The translations under genes were made by a program, and so were the position numbers. Shown here piece after piece: positions 31,142 to 39,842 of a stretch of DNA of 42,488 nucleotides (positions are counted from its first letter, which is position 1; every line of letters begins with the position of its first letter). This DNA is from Candidatus Faecaligallichristensenella faecipullorum. Its GTDB lineage: Bacteria; Bacillota; Clostridia; Christensenellales; Aristaeellaceae. The stretch covers positions 1 through 42,488 of the forward strand of contig DVJW01000139.1 in the NCBI GenBank assembly GCA_018716505.1, given 5' to 3'. The notes under the pieces were generated by a model that saw only the letters and a list, made by a program, of their open reading frames with translations, had not been told where the DNA came from and searched no databases.

Positions 31142-31411
31142 ATGAAGGCGATTATTACGGTGCTGGGCGCCGACCGCACGGGCATTATTGCCAAGGTCAG
31201 CGGAAAGCTCTTTGACAATGGGGTCAACATCCTGGATATTTCCCAAACCATCCTTTCGGGCTATTTTACCATGGCTATGCTGGTGGATCTCAGCGAAATG
31301 AGCTGCAGCTTTCCGGAGATGGTGGGCGCGCTGAATGAGCTGGGCAGCGAGCTGGGCGTGCAGATTCGCATGCAGCGCAGTGAAATTTTTGATGCCATGC
31401 ATCGCATGTAG
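31142..31411 (+). CDS. ACT-domain protein (UPF0237)
   Basis: An 89-aa single ACT domain, beginning MKAIITVLGADRTGIIAKVS, the classical ligand-binding start (strand, GxDRxGI turn, helix). ACT domains bind amino acids or similar effectors. The gene is 12 bp upstream of the UPF0210 gene, and this two-gene pair is conserved in many Bacillota and some archaea, so it is probably the effector-sensing partner of that enzyme. AAAGGAGG lies upstream. Confidence 0.93.
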   Translation: MKAIITVLGADRTGIIAKVSGKLFDNGVNILDISQTILSGYFTMAMLVDLSEMSCSFPEMVGALNELGSELGVQIRMQRSEIFDAMHRM

Positions 31412-31423
31412 AGGGAGAACGCC

Positions 31424-32776
31424 ATGTTAAACACATCGGAAATTATGGCCACCATCAAAATGATTGAGGAGCAAAAGCTGGATATCCGCACCATCACCAT
31501 GGGCATTTCCCTCCTGGACTGCATTGCGGACAGCGAGGACGCCACCTGCCAGAAGGTGTACGACCGCATCACCCGCCAGGCCCAGAATCTGGTCAAGGTG
31601 GGCGAGGATATCGAGCGGGAATTCGGCATTCCCATCGTCAACAAGCGGGTTTCCATCACCCCGGCCGCCCTGCTCTGCGGCAATATTCAAAACCCGGTTA
31701 AGCTGGCCAAGGCCCTGGATCAGGCGGGCAAGGCCATCGGGGTCAACTTCATCGGCGGGTTCAGCGCCCTGGTTCAAAAGGGCGCCACCGCGGCCGACCT
31801 GCGCCTGATGCGCGCCATTCCCCAGGCCCTCTCCGAGACCGACATTGTGTGCTCCTCGGTGAACGTGGCCTCCACCCGCGCGGGCATCAACATGGACGCG
31901 GTGCGCATGGTGGGGGAAATCATCAAGGAGACCGCGGAGCTCACCCGGGATAAGGACGGCTTTGGCTGCGCCAAGTTTGTGGCCTTTGCCAACGCGGTGG
32001 AGGACAACCCCTTTATGGCCGGCGCCTTCCACGGGGTGGGCGAGCCGGACGCCATCATCAACGTGGGGGTCAGCGGCCCGGGCGTGGTCAAGCGCGCCCT
32101 GGAACAGGTCAAGGGCCAGCCCTTTGACGTGGTGGCCGAGGTCATCAAAAAGACCGCCTTCCAGGTCACCCGCATGGGCCAGATGGTGGCCCAGGAGGCC
32201 AGCAAGCGGCTGAATGTGCCCTTTGGGATCGTGGACCTTTCCCTGGCGCCCACCCCGGCCATGGGCGATTCGGTGGCCCATATCCTGGAGGAAATGGGCC
32301 TTGAGCGCACCGGCCAGCACGGAACCACCGCGGCCCTGGCGCTGCTCAACGACGCGGTGAAAAAGGGCGGGGTCATGGCCTCCTCCTCGGTGGGCGGCCT
32401 TTCGGGGGCCTTTATCCCGGTGAGCGAGGATATCGGCATGATCGAAGCCGCGGCCCAGGGCACCCTGGGCCTGGATAAGCTGGAAGCCATGACCTGCGTG
32501 TGCTCGGTGGGCCTGGATATGATCGCGGTGCCCGGGGATACCCCGGCCTCCACTTTGTCCGCCATACTGGCCGACGAGGCGGCCATCGGGGTTATCAACA
32601 CCAAAACCACGGCCATCCGGCTGGTTCCGGTGCCGGGCAAGGGCGTGGGCGAATGGGTGGAGTTCGGCGGCCTTTTGGGCCGGGCGCCCATTGTGCCGGT
32701 GCATACCGAGTCCGCGGAGGATTTCATCGCCCGGGGCGGACGGATTCCCGCGCCGCTCAACAGCCTGAAGAATTAG
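31424..32776 (+). CDS. UPF0210 / DUF711 family protein
   Basis: A 450-aa conserved protein of the UPF0210 family. Recognised from [33 protein letters not shown]-type N-terminus (read as several shorter blocks), [35 protein letters not shown] and the C-terminal [12 protein letters not shown]. Databases often label it PFL-family because of loose structural likeness to pyruvate formate-lyase, but it lacks a glycyl-radical RVxGY motif, so it is not a GRE. Its biochemical role is unknown. It pairs with the upstream ACT-domain protein, which may control it. The PepF gene starts 41 bp downstream. Confidence 0.93.
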   Translation: MLNTSEIMATIKMIEEQKLDIRTITMGISLLDCIADSEDATCQKVYDRITRQAQNLVKVGEDIEREFGIPIVNKRVSITPAALLCGNIQNPVKLAKALDQAGKAIGVNFIGGFSALVQKGATAADLRLMRAIPQALSETDIVCSSVNVASTRAGINMDAVRMVGEIIKETAELTRDKDGFGCAKFVAFANAVEDNPFMAGAFHGVGEPDAIINVGVSGPGVVKRALEQVKGQPFDVVAEVIKKTAFQVTRMGQMVAQEASKRLNVPFGIVDLSLAPTPAMGDSVAHILEEMGLERTGQHGTTAALALLNDAVKKGGVMASSSVGGLSGAFIPVSEDIGMIEAAAQGTLGLDKLEAMTCVCSVGLDMIAVPGDTPASTLSAILADEAAIGVINTKTTAIRLVPVPGKGVGEWVEFGGLLGRAPIVPVHTESAEDFIARGGRIPAPLNSLKN

Positions 32777-32817
32777 AATGGCCTAAAATTTCATTATATC
32801 AAGGGGGATTTGGGAGA

Positions 32818-34608
32818 ATGAAGCGAGGGGAAATGGATCAGGCCTTCCAGTGGAGCCTGGAAGATCTGGTCAAGGACAACGAGCAATGGGAGGCCGAATT
32901 TCAGCGCCTGACCATGCGCATTTCGGCCCTTGAAGGCTTTCAGGGCCGCCTGGGCGCGGAGGATGCGCTCAAGGAGGCCCTGGACAACCTGTTCGAGGCC
33001 GACTATTTGAGCTCCAAACTCTATGCCTATGCCCATATGCGGCGGGATGAGGACAACACGAAATCCGAATATCAGGCGCTCACCGACCGGGCGCAGGCCG
33101 CGGCGGTGCAGCTTTCCTCGGCCGGGGCGTACATCACCCCGGAACTGCTGGCTCTGCCCGAGACGTATCTGGCCCGGGTCATGGAAAGGCCGGAGTTTTC
33201 GGATTACCGGGTGTTTTTAAAGGACATCCAGCGCCGCAGGCCCCACACCCGTTCGGCCGAGGCCGAGCAGATCGCGGCCATGACCGGGGAGATGGGCGCG
33301 GCTCCGGACACCATATACAGCATGCTTTCGGACGCGGACATGCGCTTTCCCATGGTGAAGGACGGCAAGGGGGGCGAGGTGCGCCTCACCCACGCCAACT
33401 ATATCCCGCTCATGATGAACCGGGACCGTGAGGTGCGCAAGACCGCCTTTGAGGCCATGTACACCACCTATAAGCAATATGAGAACACCATTCCCGCCAT
33501 CTACAGCGCCTCGGTTAAATCCGACCTGTTTTACGCCCGCACCGCCCGGCATCCAAGCGCCATCGAGAGCGCGCTGTTTCCGGACGAGATTCCCCTTTCG
33601 GTGTATGACAATTTGATCGAGGCGGTTCATGCCCATCTGCCGGCCCTTCAAAAGTACCTTTCTTTATGCGCCAAGGCCAACGGGCTGGATGATCCGCATA
33701 TGTACGACATTTATCTGCCCACGCCCGGGGAGTTTGAGCTCAATTTGCCCTTTGAAGAGGCCTATGAGCTGGTGATCGACTGCTTAAAGCCCCTGGGCGA
33801 GGCGTATCAGCGGCAGCTCAGAACGGCCCGGAAAGAGCGGTGGATGGACGTCTATCCCAACGAGGGCAAGTCCTCTGGCGCCTATTCCTGGGGGGCCTAT
33901 GGCTGCCATCCCTTTGTGCTGCTCAACTATCACGAGGATTTGGACGGCCTGCTCACCGTGGCCCATGAGATGGGCCACAGCATGCACAGCTATTACAGCA
34001 ACGCCGCCCAGCCCTATCCCACCGCGGACTATTCGCTGTTCGTGGCCGAGGTGGCCTCCACGGTGAACGAGGTGTTGGTGCTCATGGAGCTCATGGAGCG
34101 CCATCCCGAGCCCCAGGCCCGCCGCTATCTGTTGGGCAACCTGCTGGATTCCTTCCGCACCACGGTGTTCCGCCAGACCATGTTCGCGGAATTCGAGCGC
34201 GAGAGCCACCGCATGGCCGAGGCCGGCCAGGCCCTGACCGGCGAGGCGTTGAATGCGGTGTATGCCCGCTTGAATACCCTGTATCATGCGCCGGCCATCC
34301 ATCAGGACGAGCTCATTGCCCTGGAGTGGATGCGCATTCCCCATTTCTATCGGGCCTTCTATGTGTATAAATACGCCACCGGTTTTTCGGCGGCCATGGC
34401 TTTGGCCGCGGGCATCCGCCGGGAGGGCGAGGGCGCGGTTGAGCGCTACAGGAAATTTTTGAGCGCGGGCAGCAGCGTAAGCCCCATAGAGGCGCTTCGG
34501 CTGGCCGGGGTGGATATGGAATCTCCCGCGCCGGTCAATCAGGCTCTGGATGAGTTTAGCCGGATGGTGGATGAGTTTCAGGGGTATTTGGAGGGGAAAC
34601 AGGAATGA
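32818..34608 (+). CDS. pepF: Oligoendopeptidase F (M3 family)
   Basis: A 596-aa zinc metallopeptidase that cuts short peptides in the cytoplasm. The start is ATG 32818 (MKRGEMDQAFQWSLEDL) with GGGAG upstream; the longer track ORF runs back inside UPF0210 and is not real. The zinc motif is VAHEMGHSMHS (HExxH), and the third ligand Glu is in FVAEVASTVNEVLV, as expected for M3B. The N-terminal helical domain and the C-terminal YKYATGFSAAMALA segment complete the family plan. Its stop overlaps the start of the next small gene by 4 bp. Confidence 0.93.
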   Translation: MKRGEMDQAFQWSLEDLVKDNEQWEAEFQRLTMRISALEGFQGRLGAEDALKEALDNLFEADYLSSKLYAYAHMRRDEDNTKSEYQALTDRAQAAAVQLSSAGAYITPELLALPETYLARVMERPEFSDYRVFLKDIQRRRPHTRSAEAEQIAAMTGEMGAAPDTIYSMLSDADMRFPMVKDGKGGEVRLTHANYIPLMMNRDREVRKTAFEAMYTTYKQYENTIPAIYSASVKSDLFYARTARHPSAIESALFPDEIPLSVYDNLIEAVHAHLPALQKYLSLCAKANGLDDPHMYDIYLPTPGEFELNLPFEEAYELVIDCLKPLGEAYQRQLRTARKERWMDVYPNEGKSSGAYSWGAYGCHPFVLLNYHEDLDGLLTVAHEMGHSMHSYYSNAAQPYPTADYSLFVAEVASTVNEVLVLMELMERHPEPQARRYLLGNLLDSFRTTVFRQTMFAEFERESHRMAEAGQALTGEALNAVYARLNTLYHAPAIHQDELIALEWMRIPHFYRAFYVYKYATGFSAAMALAAGIRREGEGAVERYRKFLSAGSSVSPIEALRLAGVDMESPAPVNQALDEFSRMVDEFQGYLEGKQE

Positions 34609-34943
34609 TGGAACAATATGACAAGCAGGAAGCCGTGCGCTTTATGCTGAAAAACATGGATGACAGCGCCTTCAAGCCGCTGTCGGGCCGGGCGGAAGCG
34701 CTGTTTGCCCAGGCGGTGGAGGCGGATATCGCCTATATGCGTTCGGCCGGGGTGATCGATGAGGAGGGCATGTCCGGCCAGGCGTATTATGACGACGACG
34801 ATGCCTTTGAGTTTTTGCTGGATGCCCTCAAATGGAAGGGCATGCGCAACAAGGACGAGGAGATGCTGGCCGCCTTCATTGATGAGTATATGGAGCTTCA
34901 GCAGCGCTATATGGAAGAAAAAGGGCTGGTGGAATGGGATTGA
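34605..34943 (+). CDS. Small acidic protein, function unknown
   Basis: A 112-aa protein, strongly acidic with many Asp and Glu residues (for example YYDDDDAFEFLLDAL). It appears all helical with no signal peptide or membrane segment. The start overlaps the PepF stop (ATGA), so it is translated with PepF. I do not recognise a family. It may be a PepF-associated or general accessory protein; nothing in the sequence proves either. A strong terminator follows at 34988. Confidence 0.8.
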   Translation: MMEQYDKQEAVRFMLKNMDDSAFKPLSGRAEALFAQAVEADIAYMRSAGVIDEEGMSGQAYYDDDDAFEFLLDALKWKGMRNKDEEMLAAFIDEYMELQQRYMEEKGLVEWD

Positions 34944-34987
34944 GCGCCCATAGGGCGCATTTTGGGGCCAAATTTTGTTTAAGATTT

Positions 34988-35026
34988 GACCGAATCTTGA
35001 CTTCTGTTAAGATTCGGTCGATTTTT
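34988..35026 (+). terminator. Terminator of the ACT-UPF0210-PepF operon
   Basis: Perfect 11-bp stem GACCGAATCTT / AAGATTCGGTC, then GATTTTTG. Confidence 0.9.
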
Positions 35027-35050
35027 GAAAAATAAATGGGGCAATTTCCC

Positions 35051-35079
35051 TTGACGAAAGACTGTTTTGTGCATATAAT
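35051..35079 (+). promoter_or_regulatory. Strong promoter of the AAA-protein gene
   Basis: TTGACG, 17 nt, perfect TATAAT. The leader is about 70 nt and contains the hairpin at 35103-35129. Confidence 0.85.
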
Positions 35080-35102
35080 CGAAGGAGTATAAGCGGTTAT
35101 TT

Positions 35103-35129
35103 GCCCGGCCGGTCGCTTCCCGGCCGGGC
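35103..35129 (+). other. Leader hairpin upstream of the AAA-protein gene
   Basis: GCCCGGCCGG and CCGGCCGGGC form a perfect 10-bp GC stem with a 7-nt loop, 11 nt before the AAAGGAGG of the gene. No T run follows. It could stabilise the 5' end or act as a protein-binding site; it is not a terminator by sequence. Confidence 0.7.
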
Positions 35130-35153
35130 CTAAACTTCAAAGGAGGCATTTGG

Positions 35154-37679
35154 ATGTCGCTACCGGGAAAGCTTTCCATAGGCTTTCTTCAGGAAGATAA
35201 CCCGGCGAAATATTTTTTCCGTCTTCGACCGATCCTGGTAAAAGAGGATGAGGGGTTTCAAACGCTGGATAACCTGAACGAACGCTACCCACAGGATGGA
35301 TTTATCCGCATTGTGCCGGATAAGAACGAGATCAGCCATTTTAAAGCCAGGATGCGCGCCCTGGGCCGCTACTGCATGCTCAATTTGACGCGCCATCCCA
35401 ATGAAAACGATAAAATTCGTCCCAATAAAAATTTTGCCATGGTGAGCACCGAACGAAACGCCAATATCGTCTATTCGGACGTGGTGGCCAAGCTGCCCGC
35501 CACCATGGTGGCCGAGGTGGTGGCCGCTCCGGAGGGGGAGATTTTGCCCCAATTGCCGGGCACGGCCTTTGTGGTGCTGTCAGATGAAGAAAAGTTCTAT
35601 GGCCCCTTTCTTTGGGAAGAGACCGGGGAAGGCGAGGGAAAGGCGCGCCTGATCCCGGCGGCCCAGCGCTTTGAGCTTACCCGGGAGGCGGCCCAAAACC
35701 GGCTGTTTGAGGTGGAGCTGGAGGAAGATCTGAAGGTCAGGTTGATGACCGGCCTGGACGAGTTGGGCGTATTGGAACCTTCGGAGGAAATTACCATAAA
35801 GGAAGAAGCGCGCCCGGTTCCGGCGGCCGGCTTGGAAAAGGGCGAAGTTCAAATGGAGGCCGCCTCGGAGGAGAGCCCGGAGGCCAAACTGGAAAGCCCG
35901 AAGTCTGCCCCCGAAGAAGCGCAAAAGCGGGAAAATGTGCCGGCCGGCCCGGAAAAAGCGGCGTCTTTCGAGGATAAGCCCTGGCTTCAGCGGGTCAGCC
36001 CCCAGGTTCAGCGGCTGATGAATACCCGCTCCATCTACAAGGACGCCTCGCTTCAGGCCCAGAGCGGACTCAATCCCCGCCGGGGCCGCAGCCTGCACGA
36101 CGTGGTGGACGAGCAGTGGCGGCAATCCCGATATGACCAATTGGGCCACCCGGTGTTGGCCGACGTGATGGGCAAGCCGGTGGTGGGGCCCATTGAAAAG
36201 GTCAATCTGGCCATTCAGCAGGCCATGGAGCTGCCCGAGGCCCAGGACGCCCTGGCCGAATTGCTGCTCAAGCAGCCCGTGGTGGCCGATGAGCTGGAAA
36301 AGCGGGTTCAACGGGAGATGGGCCGCGATCAGCGCGCTGAAATGGAACAGCCCCTGAATGAATTGGAGGCCGAGCGCCTCAAGCTGATGGGGGAAATCGA
36401 CGAGCTGAGGCTCAAGCATACCGACAAGCGCAACGAGCTTTTGGATGAGCTCCGGCGGAATTATCAATCCGAAATGGGCAAGCTGGAGGGACAGAACCAG
36501 GCGCTCAAGGCCCGGGTGGATCAGCTCAGGGCCGAGGCCCAGGATGCCCGCCGGGTGGCGGATGACGCAAAGGTTACGCTCCAGCGCGCGGTGGAAAAGG
36601 ATTTCGACCAGCGGATGATGGATCAACTGGCCGACCGGCGCGCCTATGGGCTGATGGTGGCCCTGTCCAGATCGGCGGATTTTGCGCCCGTTCAGCCGGT
36701 GAGCCTGCGCGAGCCCAGCGCCGGGGAACTGGTGAGCGAGCTCAGGGTGTATTTTGAGCAGAACGGCTGGGCGCTCAGCAACGACGAGGCGGTCAATATC
36801 TTGATTTGCCTGGCGCACAGTCCCCTTACCCTGGTTTCCGGCCCGGCGGGCAGCGGAAAGAGCCGCCTGATCCGGCTTTTGGCTCAGGCCATCGGCATTT
36901 CCCGGCCCGAAAACGCCCGGTTTTATGAGCTTCAGGCCCAGTGCGGCTGGGATAGCCTGAAAAAAGTGCTGTTCCGGGAGCTGCCCGACGGCATGACCAT
37001 CCCGGATGATCCGGCGCTCAAGCGGATGCTGGACATCCAGGATCAGCTGACGCCCACCATTTTGATGATTAACGACGCCAATGTGGCGCCCATCGAGCGC
37101 TATGCGGGCGAGCTTTTGGGCCTTTGTGACAAGGGCGCGCCCCGCACCCTTGGGGCGGGCAGCGAAAAAATCAGCTTCAGCCCGTCGCTCAGGGTGATGA
37201 TGAGCGTATTGGACGCCCCCGACGCCCAACCCCTTTCGGCGCGGGTGCTGGATCGCGCGTTTATGATCCGGCTGAACCCCGTTTCCCTGGACGCGCCCTG
37301 GAAACCCGCCGGGGAACAGGCGGTCTTGCCCGAAGGCGCGCTGTCCATGGCCGCGCTCAAGAGGATTTTCACCCCCACCCGGGAGGTGCCCGGGGAATTG
37401 GAGCAGCGGCTCAAGACCCTGCGCGAAAAGCTGGCCCGGCTGGGCGTGCTGCTCAACCGGCGCACGTTGGACGACCTTTGGGTCTACTGCGCCACCGCCG
37501 TGCCCATGATGCAGTGCTCGCCCATGAAGGTGCTGGATCTGGCCCTGGCCCAGCGCGCGCTGCCCACGATTTTGGCCAGCGCGTCCATGGAGGCATTGCA
37601 CGAGCTGCCGGATCTGTTGGCGGATATGCCCGCCTGTCTGGAGCTCATGGCCGCGCCCATCGCCTGGCCCGCGCTGTAA
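35154..37679 (+). CDS. McrB-like AAA+ ATPase with coiled coil, no nuclease partner
   Basis: An 841-aa protein. An uncharacterised N-terminal region (1-220) is followed by an acidic, low-complexity linker (about 220-270), a helical part with a long coiled coil (about 395-485) and a C-terminal AAA+ domain. Walker A is VSGPAGSGKSRL (G563 onward). The Walker B region reads TILMINDANVAPIERYAGELL, aligning with McrB DEINRANxxxxxGELL but without the Asp-Glu pair. A sensor-1-like strand (RVMMSVLDAPD) and an arginine-finger region LSARVLDRAFMIRL follow, as in McrB. No McrC or nuclease gene lies nearby, and the gene has its own promoter and terminator. ATP hydrolysis is doubtful given the missing Glu. 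Possible roles are defence, DNA or protein remodelling, or structural; none is proved. Confidence 0.8.
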   Translation: MSLPGKLSIGFLQEDNPAKYFFRLRPILVKEDEGFQTLDNLNERYPQDGFIRIVPDKNEISHFKARMRALGRYCMLNLTRHPNENDKIRPNKNFAMVSTERNANIVYSDVVAKLPATMVAEVVAAPEGEILPQLPGTAFVVLSDEEKFYGPFLWEETGEGEGKARLIPAAQRFELTREAAQNRLFEVELEEDLKVRLMTGLDELGVLEPSEEITIKEEARPVPAAGLEKGEVQMEAASEESPEAKLESPKSAPEEAQKRENVPAGPEKAASFEDKPWLQRVSPQVQRLMNTRSIYKDASLQAQSGLNPRRGRSLHDVVDEQWRQSRYDQLGHPVLADVMGKPVVGPIEKVNLAIQQAMELPEAQDALAELLLKQPVVADELEKRVQREMGRDQRAEMEQPLNELEAERLKLMGEIDELRLKHTDKRNELLDELRRNYQSEMGKLEGQNQALKARVDQLRAEAQDARRVADDAKVTLQRAVEKDFDQRMMDQLADRRAYGLMVALSRSADFAPVQPVSLREPSAGELVSELRVYFEQNGWALSNDEAVNILICLAHSPLTLVSGPAGSGKSRLIRLLAQAIGISRPENARFYELQAQCGWDSLKKVLFRELPDGMTIPDDPALKRMLDIQDQLTPTILMINDANVAPIERYAGELLGLCDKGAPRTLGAGSEKISFSPSLRVMMSVLDAPDAQPLSARVLDRAFMIRLNPVSLDAPWKPAGEQAVLPEGALSMAALKRIFTPTREVPGELEQRLKTLREKLARLGVLLNRRTLDDLWVYCATAVPMMQCSPMKVLDLALAQRALPTILASASMEALHELPDLLADMPACLELMAAPIAWPAL

Positions 37680-37689
37680 AATCAAAATG

Positions 37690-37721
37690 GAGCCCTTTCT
37701 CCGCCCATCGGAGGAAGGGCT
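37690..37721 (+). terminator. Terminator stem-loop, left duplicate flanking element copy 3
   Basis: GAGCCCTTTCTCC and GGAGGAAGGGCT, with a GCCCATC loop, starting 11 nt after the AAA-gene stop. No T tract follows here because the element begins at 37722. An exact 32-bp duplicate lies at 37944-37975. Confidence 0.8.
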
Positions 37722-37943
37722 CAGACCATTGACAAACCTATTTTTCCCGTTTGGGGATGCATGAAGGGGCCGCAGCCCCTTCATATTCAATCCGCAGCGG
37801 CGGCATGTACGCCGCGAGGAGCGGCCCAGGTGGCCGTTTCCTTTATCATTTTCCGGCCGTCACCGGAGGTGACAGGAAAATGATGCAACTCGAAAAAATG
37901 AAAAATTCATTTTTTCGAAGGGTGTTGACTTTGTCAACACCCT
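37722..37943 (-). repeat. Hairpin-rich dispersed element, copy 3 (222 bp)
   Basis: On the minus strand it has the same plan as copies 1 and 2, with further compensated changes. H1 is AGGGTGTTGA/TCAACACCCT. H2 is TCGAAAAAATGA/TCATTTTTTCGA. H3 is ATCATTTTCC/GGAAAATGAT over GTCACC-TCC-GGTGAC. Invariant linkers GTTGCATC, CGCTGCGGATTGAATA and TGCATCCCC are kept. It sits exactly between the two duplicated terminator hairpins, opposite in orientation to the upstream gene. Confidence 0.85.
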
Positions 37944-37980
37944 GAGCCCTTTCTCCGCCCATCGGAGGAAGGGCTTTTGA
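37944..37980 (+). terminator. Terminator stem-loop with T tract, right duplicate flanking element copy 3
   Basis: Exact repeat of 37690-37721, here followed by TTTT, so this copy keeps the original T tract of the AAA-gene terminator. Confidence 0.85.
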
Positions 37981-37981
37981 A

Positions 37982-38010
37982 TTGCAATCCGGGCCGTATA
38001 GTGGTAAACT
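37982..38010 (+). promoter_or_regulatory. Possible promoter of the Gfo/Idh operon
   Basis: TTGCAA, 17 nt, TAAACT, just after the duplicated terminator and about 85 nt before the start codon. Modest match to consensus. Confidence 0.45.
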
Positions 38011-38096
38011 ATTGTAAGAAAATTCCCACGGCCAACTAAGGGGCAATTTCGGGATGCCGCGCCTTGTCTGCCGGGGATCATGTGGGAGGATATGAC

Positions 38097-39083
38097 GTGC
38101 AGCCGATTCGGGTGGGTATATTGGGCCCGGGCAATATTGTCCGGCGAGTGATGACGGATTTTCATCGGGCCGAGCGGGTGGTGTTGAGCGCGGTGGCCTC
38201 CAGGGATGGCGAGAAGGCCCAAAAGGCCGCCCGGGCATACGGCGCGCCCCTGGCCTTTGACAGCTATGAGGCCATGGCCAGGAGCGGTCAGGTGGACTTG
38301 GTCTATCTGGCCACCCCGCACAGCCTGCACTATGAGCAGGCCATGATGTGCATGAAAAACGGCAAGCATGTGCTGTGCGAAAAGCCCATGGTGGTGAATG
38401 AGGCTCAGGCCCTGAGCATGGCCCAATGCGCCCGGGAAAACGGGGTCTTTTTGATGGAGGCCATGTGGAGCCGGTTTTTTCCGGCCGCCCATAAGCTCCG
38501 GGCGCTTTTGGAAGCGGGCGCGATTGGGGATATCTGGCATATTACCGCCAATTTCAGCTCCCGTTCCGGCTATGACCCGGCCAGCCGGCTGTACCGGATG
38601 GATCTGGCCGGGGGTTCGCTATTGGATATCGGGGTGTATCCGCTGATGGCGGTGACCGGCATTTTGGGCTGGAATCCGCAAAGGGTGCAAGGCCTTTGCG
38701 TCCGCCATGCCTGCGGGGTGGATGTGCATGAGAGCGTGCAGCTGCAATATGAAAGCGGCGCCACCGCCCAGATTTTCAGCGGGCTCATGGCCCCGTCGGA
38801 TCAAAAACTGACCGTTTTCGGCAGCAAGGGGCGCATTGAAATGCCCGGGTTTTGGCATCCGGTGAGCCTGAGTTTGTTTGAAACCGGAAAGGAAGAGGAG
38901 CGGTTTGCCTTCCCCGCGGAAAACGAGGGCTTTTATCACGAGTTTGACCATGCCGCCCAGTGCATTGAGCAGGGGCTTATCGAGTCCCCGCTGATGACCC
39001 ACGCGGAATCCGCGGCCGTGGCCCGGATCACCGAGGGGCTGCGCAGGGAATGGGGCGTGCTGTATCCGGGGGAGGAAGCGTAA
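38097..39083 (+). CDS. Gfo/Idh/MocA-family oxidoreductase (first)
   Basis: An NAD(P)-dependent oxidoreductase of 328 aa. The start is GTG 38097 (VQPIRVGILGPGNIVRR), chosen because GGAGG lies 7 nt upstream; the longer track ORF has no RBS. The Rossmann motif is GILGPGNIV. The EKP motif with the catalytic Lys is HVLCEKPMVV. The C-terminal alpha/beta domain (DIGVYPLMAVTGILGW) carries the family's YPL-type segment. Family members oxidise or reduce sugars, inositols or dihydrodiols. It starts a five-gene operon; the next gene follows directly after its stop. Confidence 0.88.
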   Translation: MQPIRVGILGPGNIVRRVMTDFHRAERVVLSAVASRDGEKAQKAARAYGAPLAFDSYEAMARSGQVDLVYLATPHSLHYEQAMMCMKNGKHVLCEKPMVVNEAQALSMAQCARENGVFLMEAMWSRFFPAAHKLRALLEAGAIGDIWHITANFSSRSGYDPASRLYRMDLAGGSLLDIGVYPLMAVTGILGWNPQRVQGLCVRHACGVDVHESVQLQYESGATAQIFSGLMAPSDQKLTVFGSKGRIEMPGFWHPVSLSLFETGKEEERFAFPAENEGFYHEFDHAAQCIEQGLIESPLMTHAESAAVARITEGLRREWGVLYPGEEA

Positions 39084-39818
39084 GTGCCCAAGTTGGAGGC
39101 GTATCATAAAAAACTGGACTATTCCTATGCCCTGGGCGTGTTTCCGGCCCTGAACCTGTTGGAAAGCAGGCCCCAGTGCGCCCGGCGGCTGCTGCTCAGC
39201 CCTCAGGGCCTGGGCAACGAGGGCGTGGAACGGCTCAGGGAACGGTGCAGGGCTCTGGGCATCCGGGAGGAAATGGCCGAGCGGGTGCTCATGCGGGAGG
39301 CCCATAAGCAAAATGTGTTCGCGGCCCTGGTGTTTGAAAAATTTCAGGATCAGCTTCGGGATGAAGGGCCCCATGTGGTGCTCTGCCAGATCTCGGACGG
39401 CGGGAATTTGGGCACCGCCCTGCGCGCCTGTCTGGGCTTTGGGGTCAAGGATGTGGCGGTCATCAAGCCCGCGGTGGATGCCTTTGAGCCCAAGGTTATC
39501 CGGGCCTCCATGGGCGCGGCGTTCCGGCTCAGGCTGCATGTGTACGAGCATTTTGATGAATACCGCGCCCAATTCCCGGCGCGCAACCTCTATCCCTTTA
39601 TGTTGGATGGGGCCGTTGAGCTGGAACAGGCGGTGGCCCAAAAGAAGCAGCCCTTTACGCTGATCTTTGGGAACGAGGCCAGCGGCCTGCCCCCCGAGTT
39701 CGCCCGGATGGGACAGAGCGTGCTGATTCCCCAGACAAATGAGGTGGATTCCCTGAACCTCTCGGTCTCGGTGGGCATTGGGGTGTATTCCTTTATGCGC
39801 GAGGTACCCAAGCGATAA
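39084..39818 (+). CDS. SpoU/TrmH-family RNA 2'-O-methyltransferase
   Basis: A 244-aa SPOUT methyltransferase that probably methylates a ribose in rRNA or tRNA using SAM. All three motifs are present: ISDGGNLGTALRA (motif 1), LIFGNEASGLPPEF (motif 2) and VDSLNLSVSVGIGVYSF (motif 3) forming the trefoil knot. An extra N-terminal ~85 residues may bind RNA, as in RlmB/TrmH-like proteins. GTG start immediately follows the previous TAA. It is an odd partner inside a sugar-oxidoreductase operon, probably only sharing transcription. Confidence 0.88.
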   Translation: MPKLEAYHKKLDYSYALGVFPALNLLESRPQCARRLLLSPQGLGNEGVERLRERCRALGIREEMAERVLMREAHKQNVFAALVFEKFQDQLRDEGPHVVLCQISDGGNLGTALRACLGFGVKDVAVIKPAVDAFEPKVIRASMGAAFRLRLHVYEHFDEYRAQFPARNLYPFMLDGAVELEQAVAQKKQPFTLIFGNEASGLPPEFARMGQSVLIPQTNEVDSLNLSVSVGIGVYSFMREVPKR

Positions 39819-39842
39819 TTTTTTCATGGGAGATGGGAGAAG

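Noticed and set aside
31427-32704. A 425-aa minus-strand ORF opposite UPF0210
   Set aside because: Shadow of a well-recognised conserved gene.
31424-32776. A second glycyl radical enzyme, as database naming of UPF0210 as PFL-family might suggest
   Set aside because: No RVxGY glycyl loop or thiyl-Cys motif, and no adjacent activase.
32500-32817. The extended N-terminus of the PepF ORF in the track
   Set aside because: It lies inside UPF0210 in another frame. The family start MKRGEMDQAFQW at 32818 has its own ribosome binding site.
35103-35129. A riboswitch or terminator in the AAA-gene leader
   Set aside because: It is a single hairpin with no T run and no conserved aptamer-like features that I can recognise.
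35580-37790. A 736-aa minus-strand ORF opposite the AAA gene
   Set aside because: Shadow frame of the AAA protein, low-complexity His/Gly/Gln composition, no ribosome binding site.
37690-37975. attL/attR sites of an integrated element
   Set aside because: An att core would be the same at every insertion, but the duplicated sequences at copies 1 and 3 are different. The enclosed DNA has no integrase.
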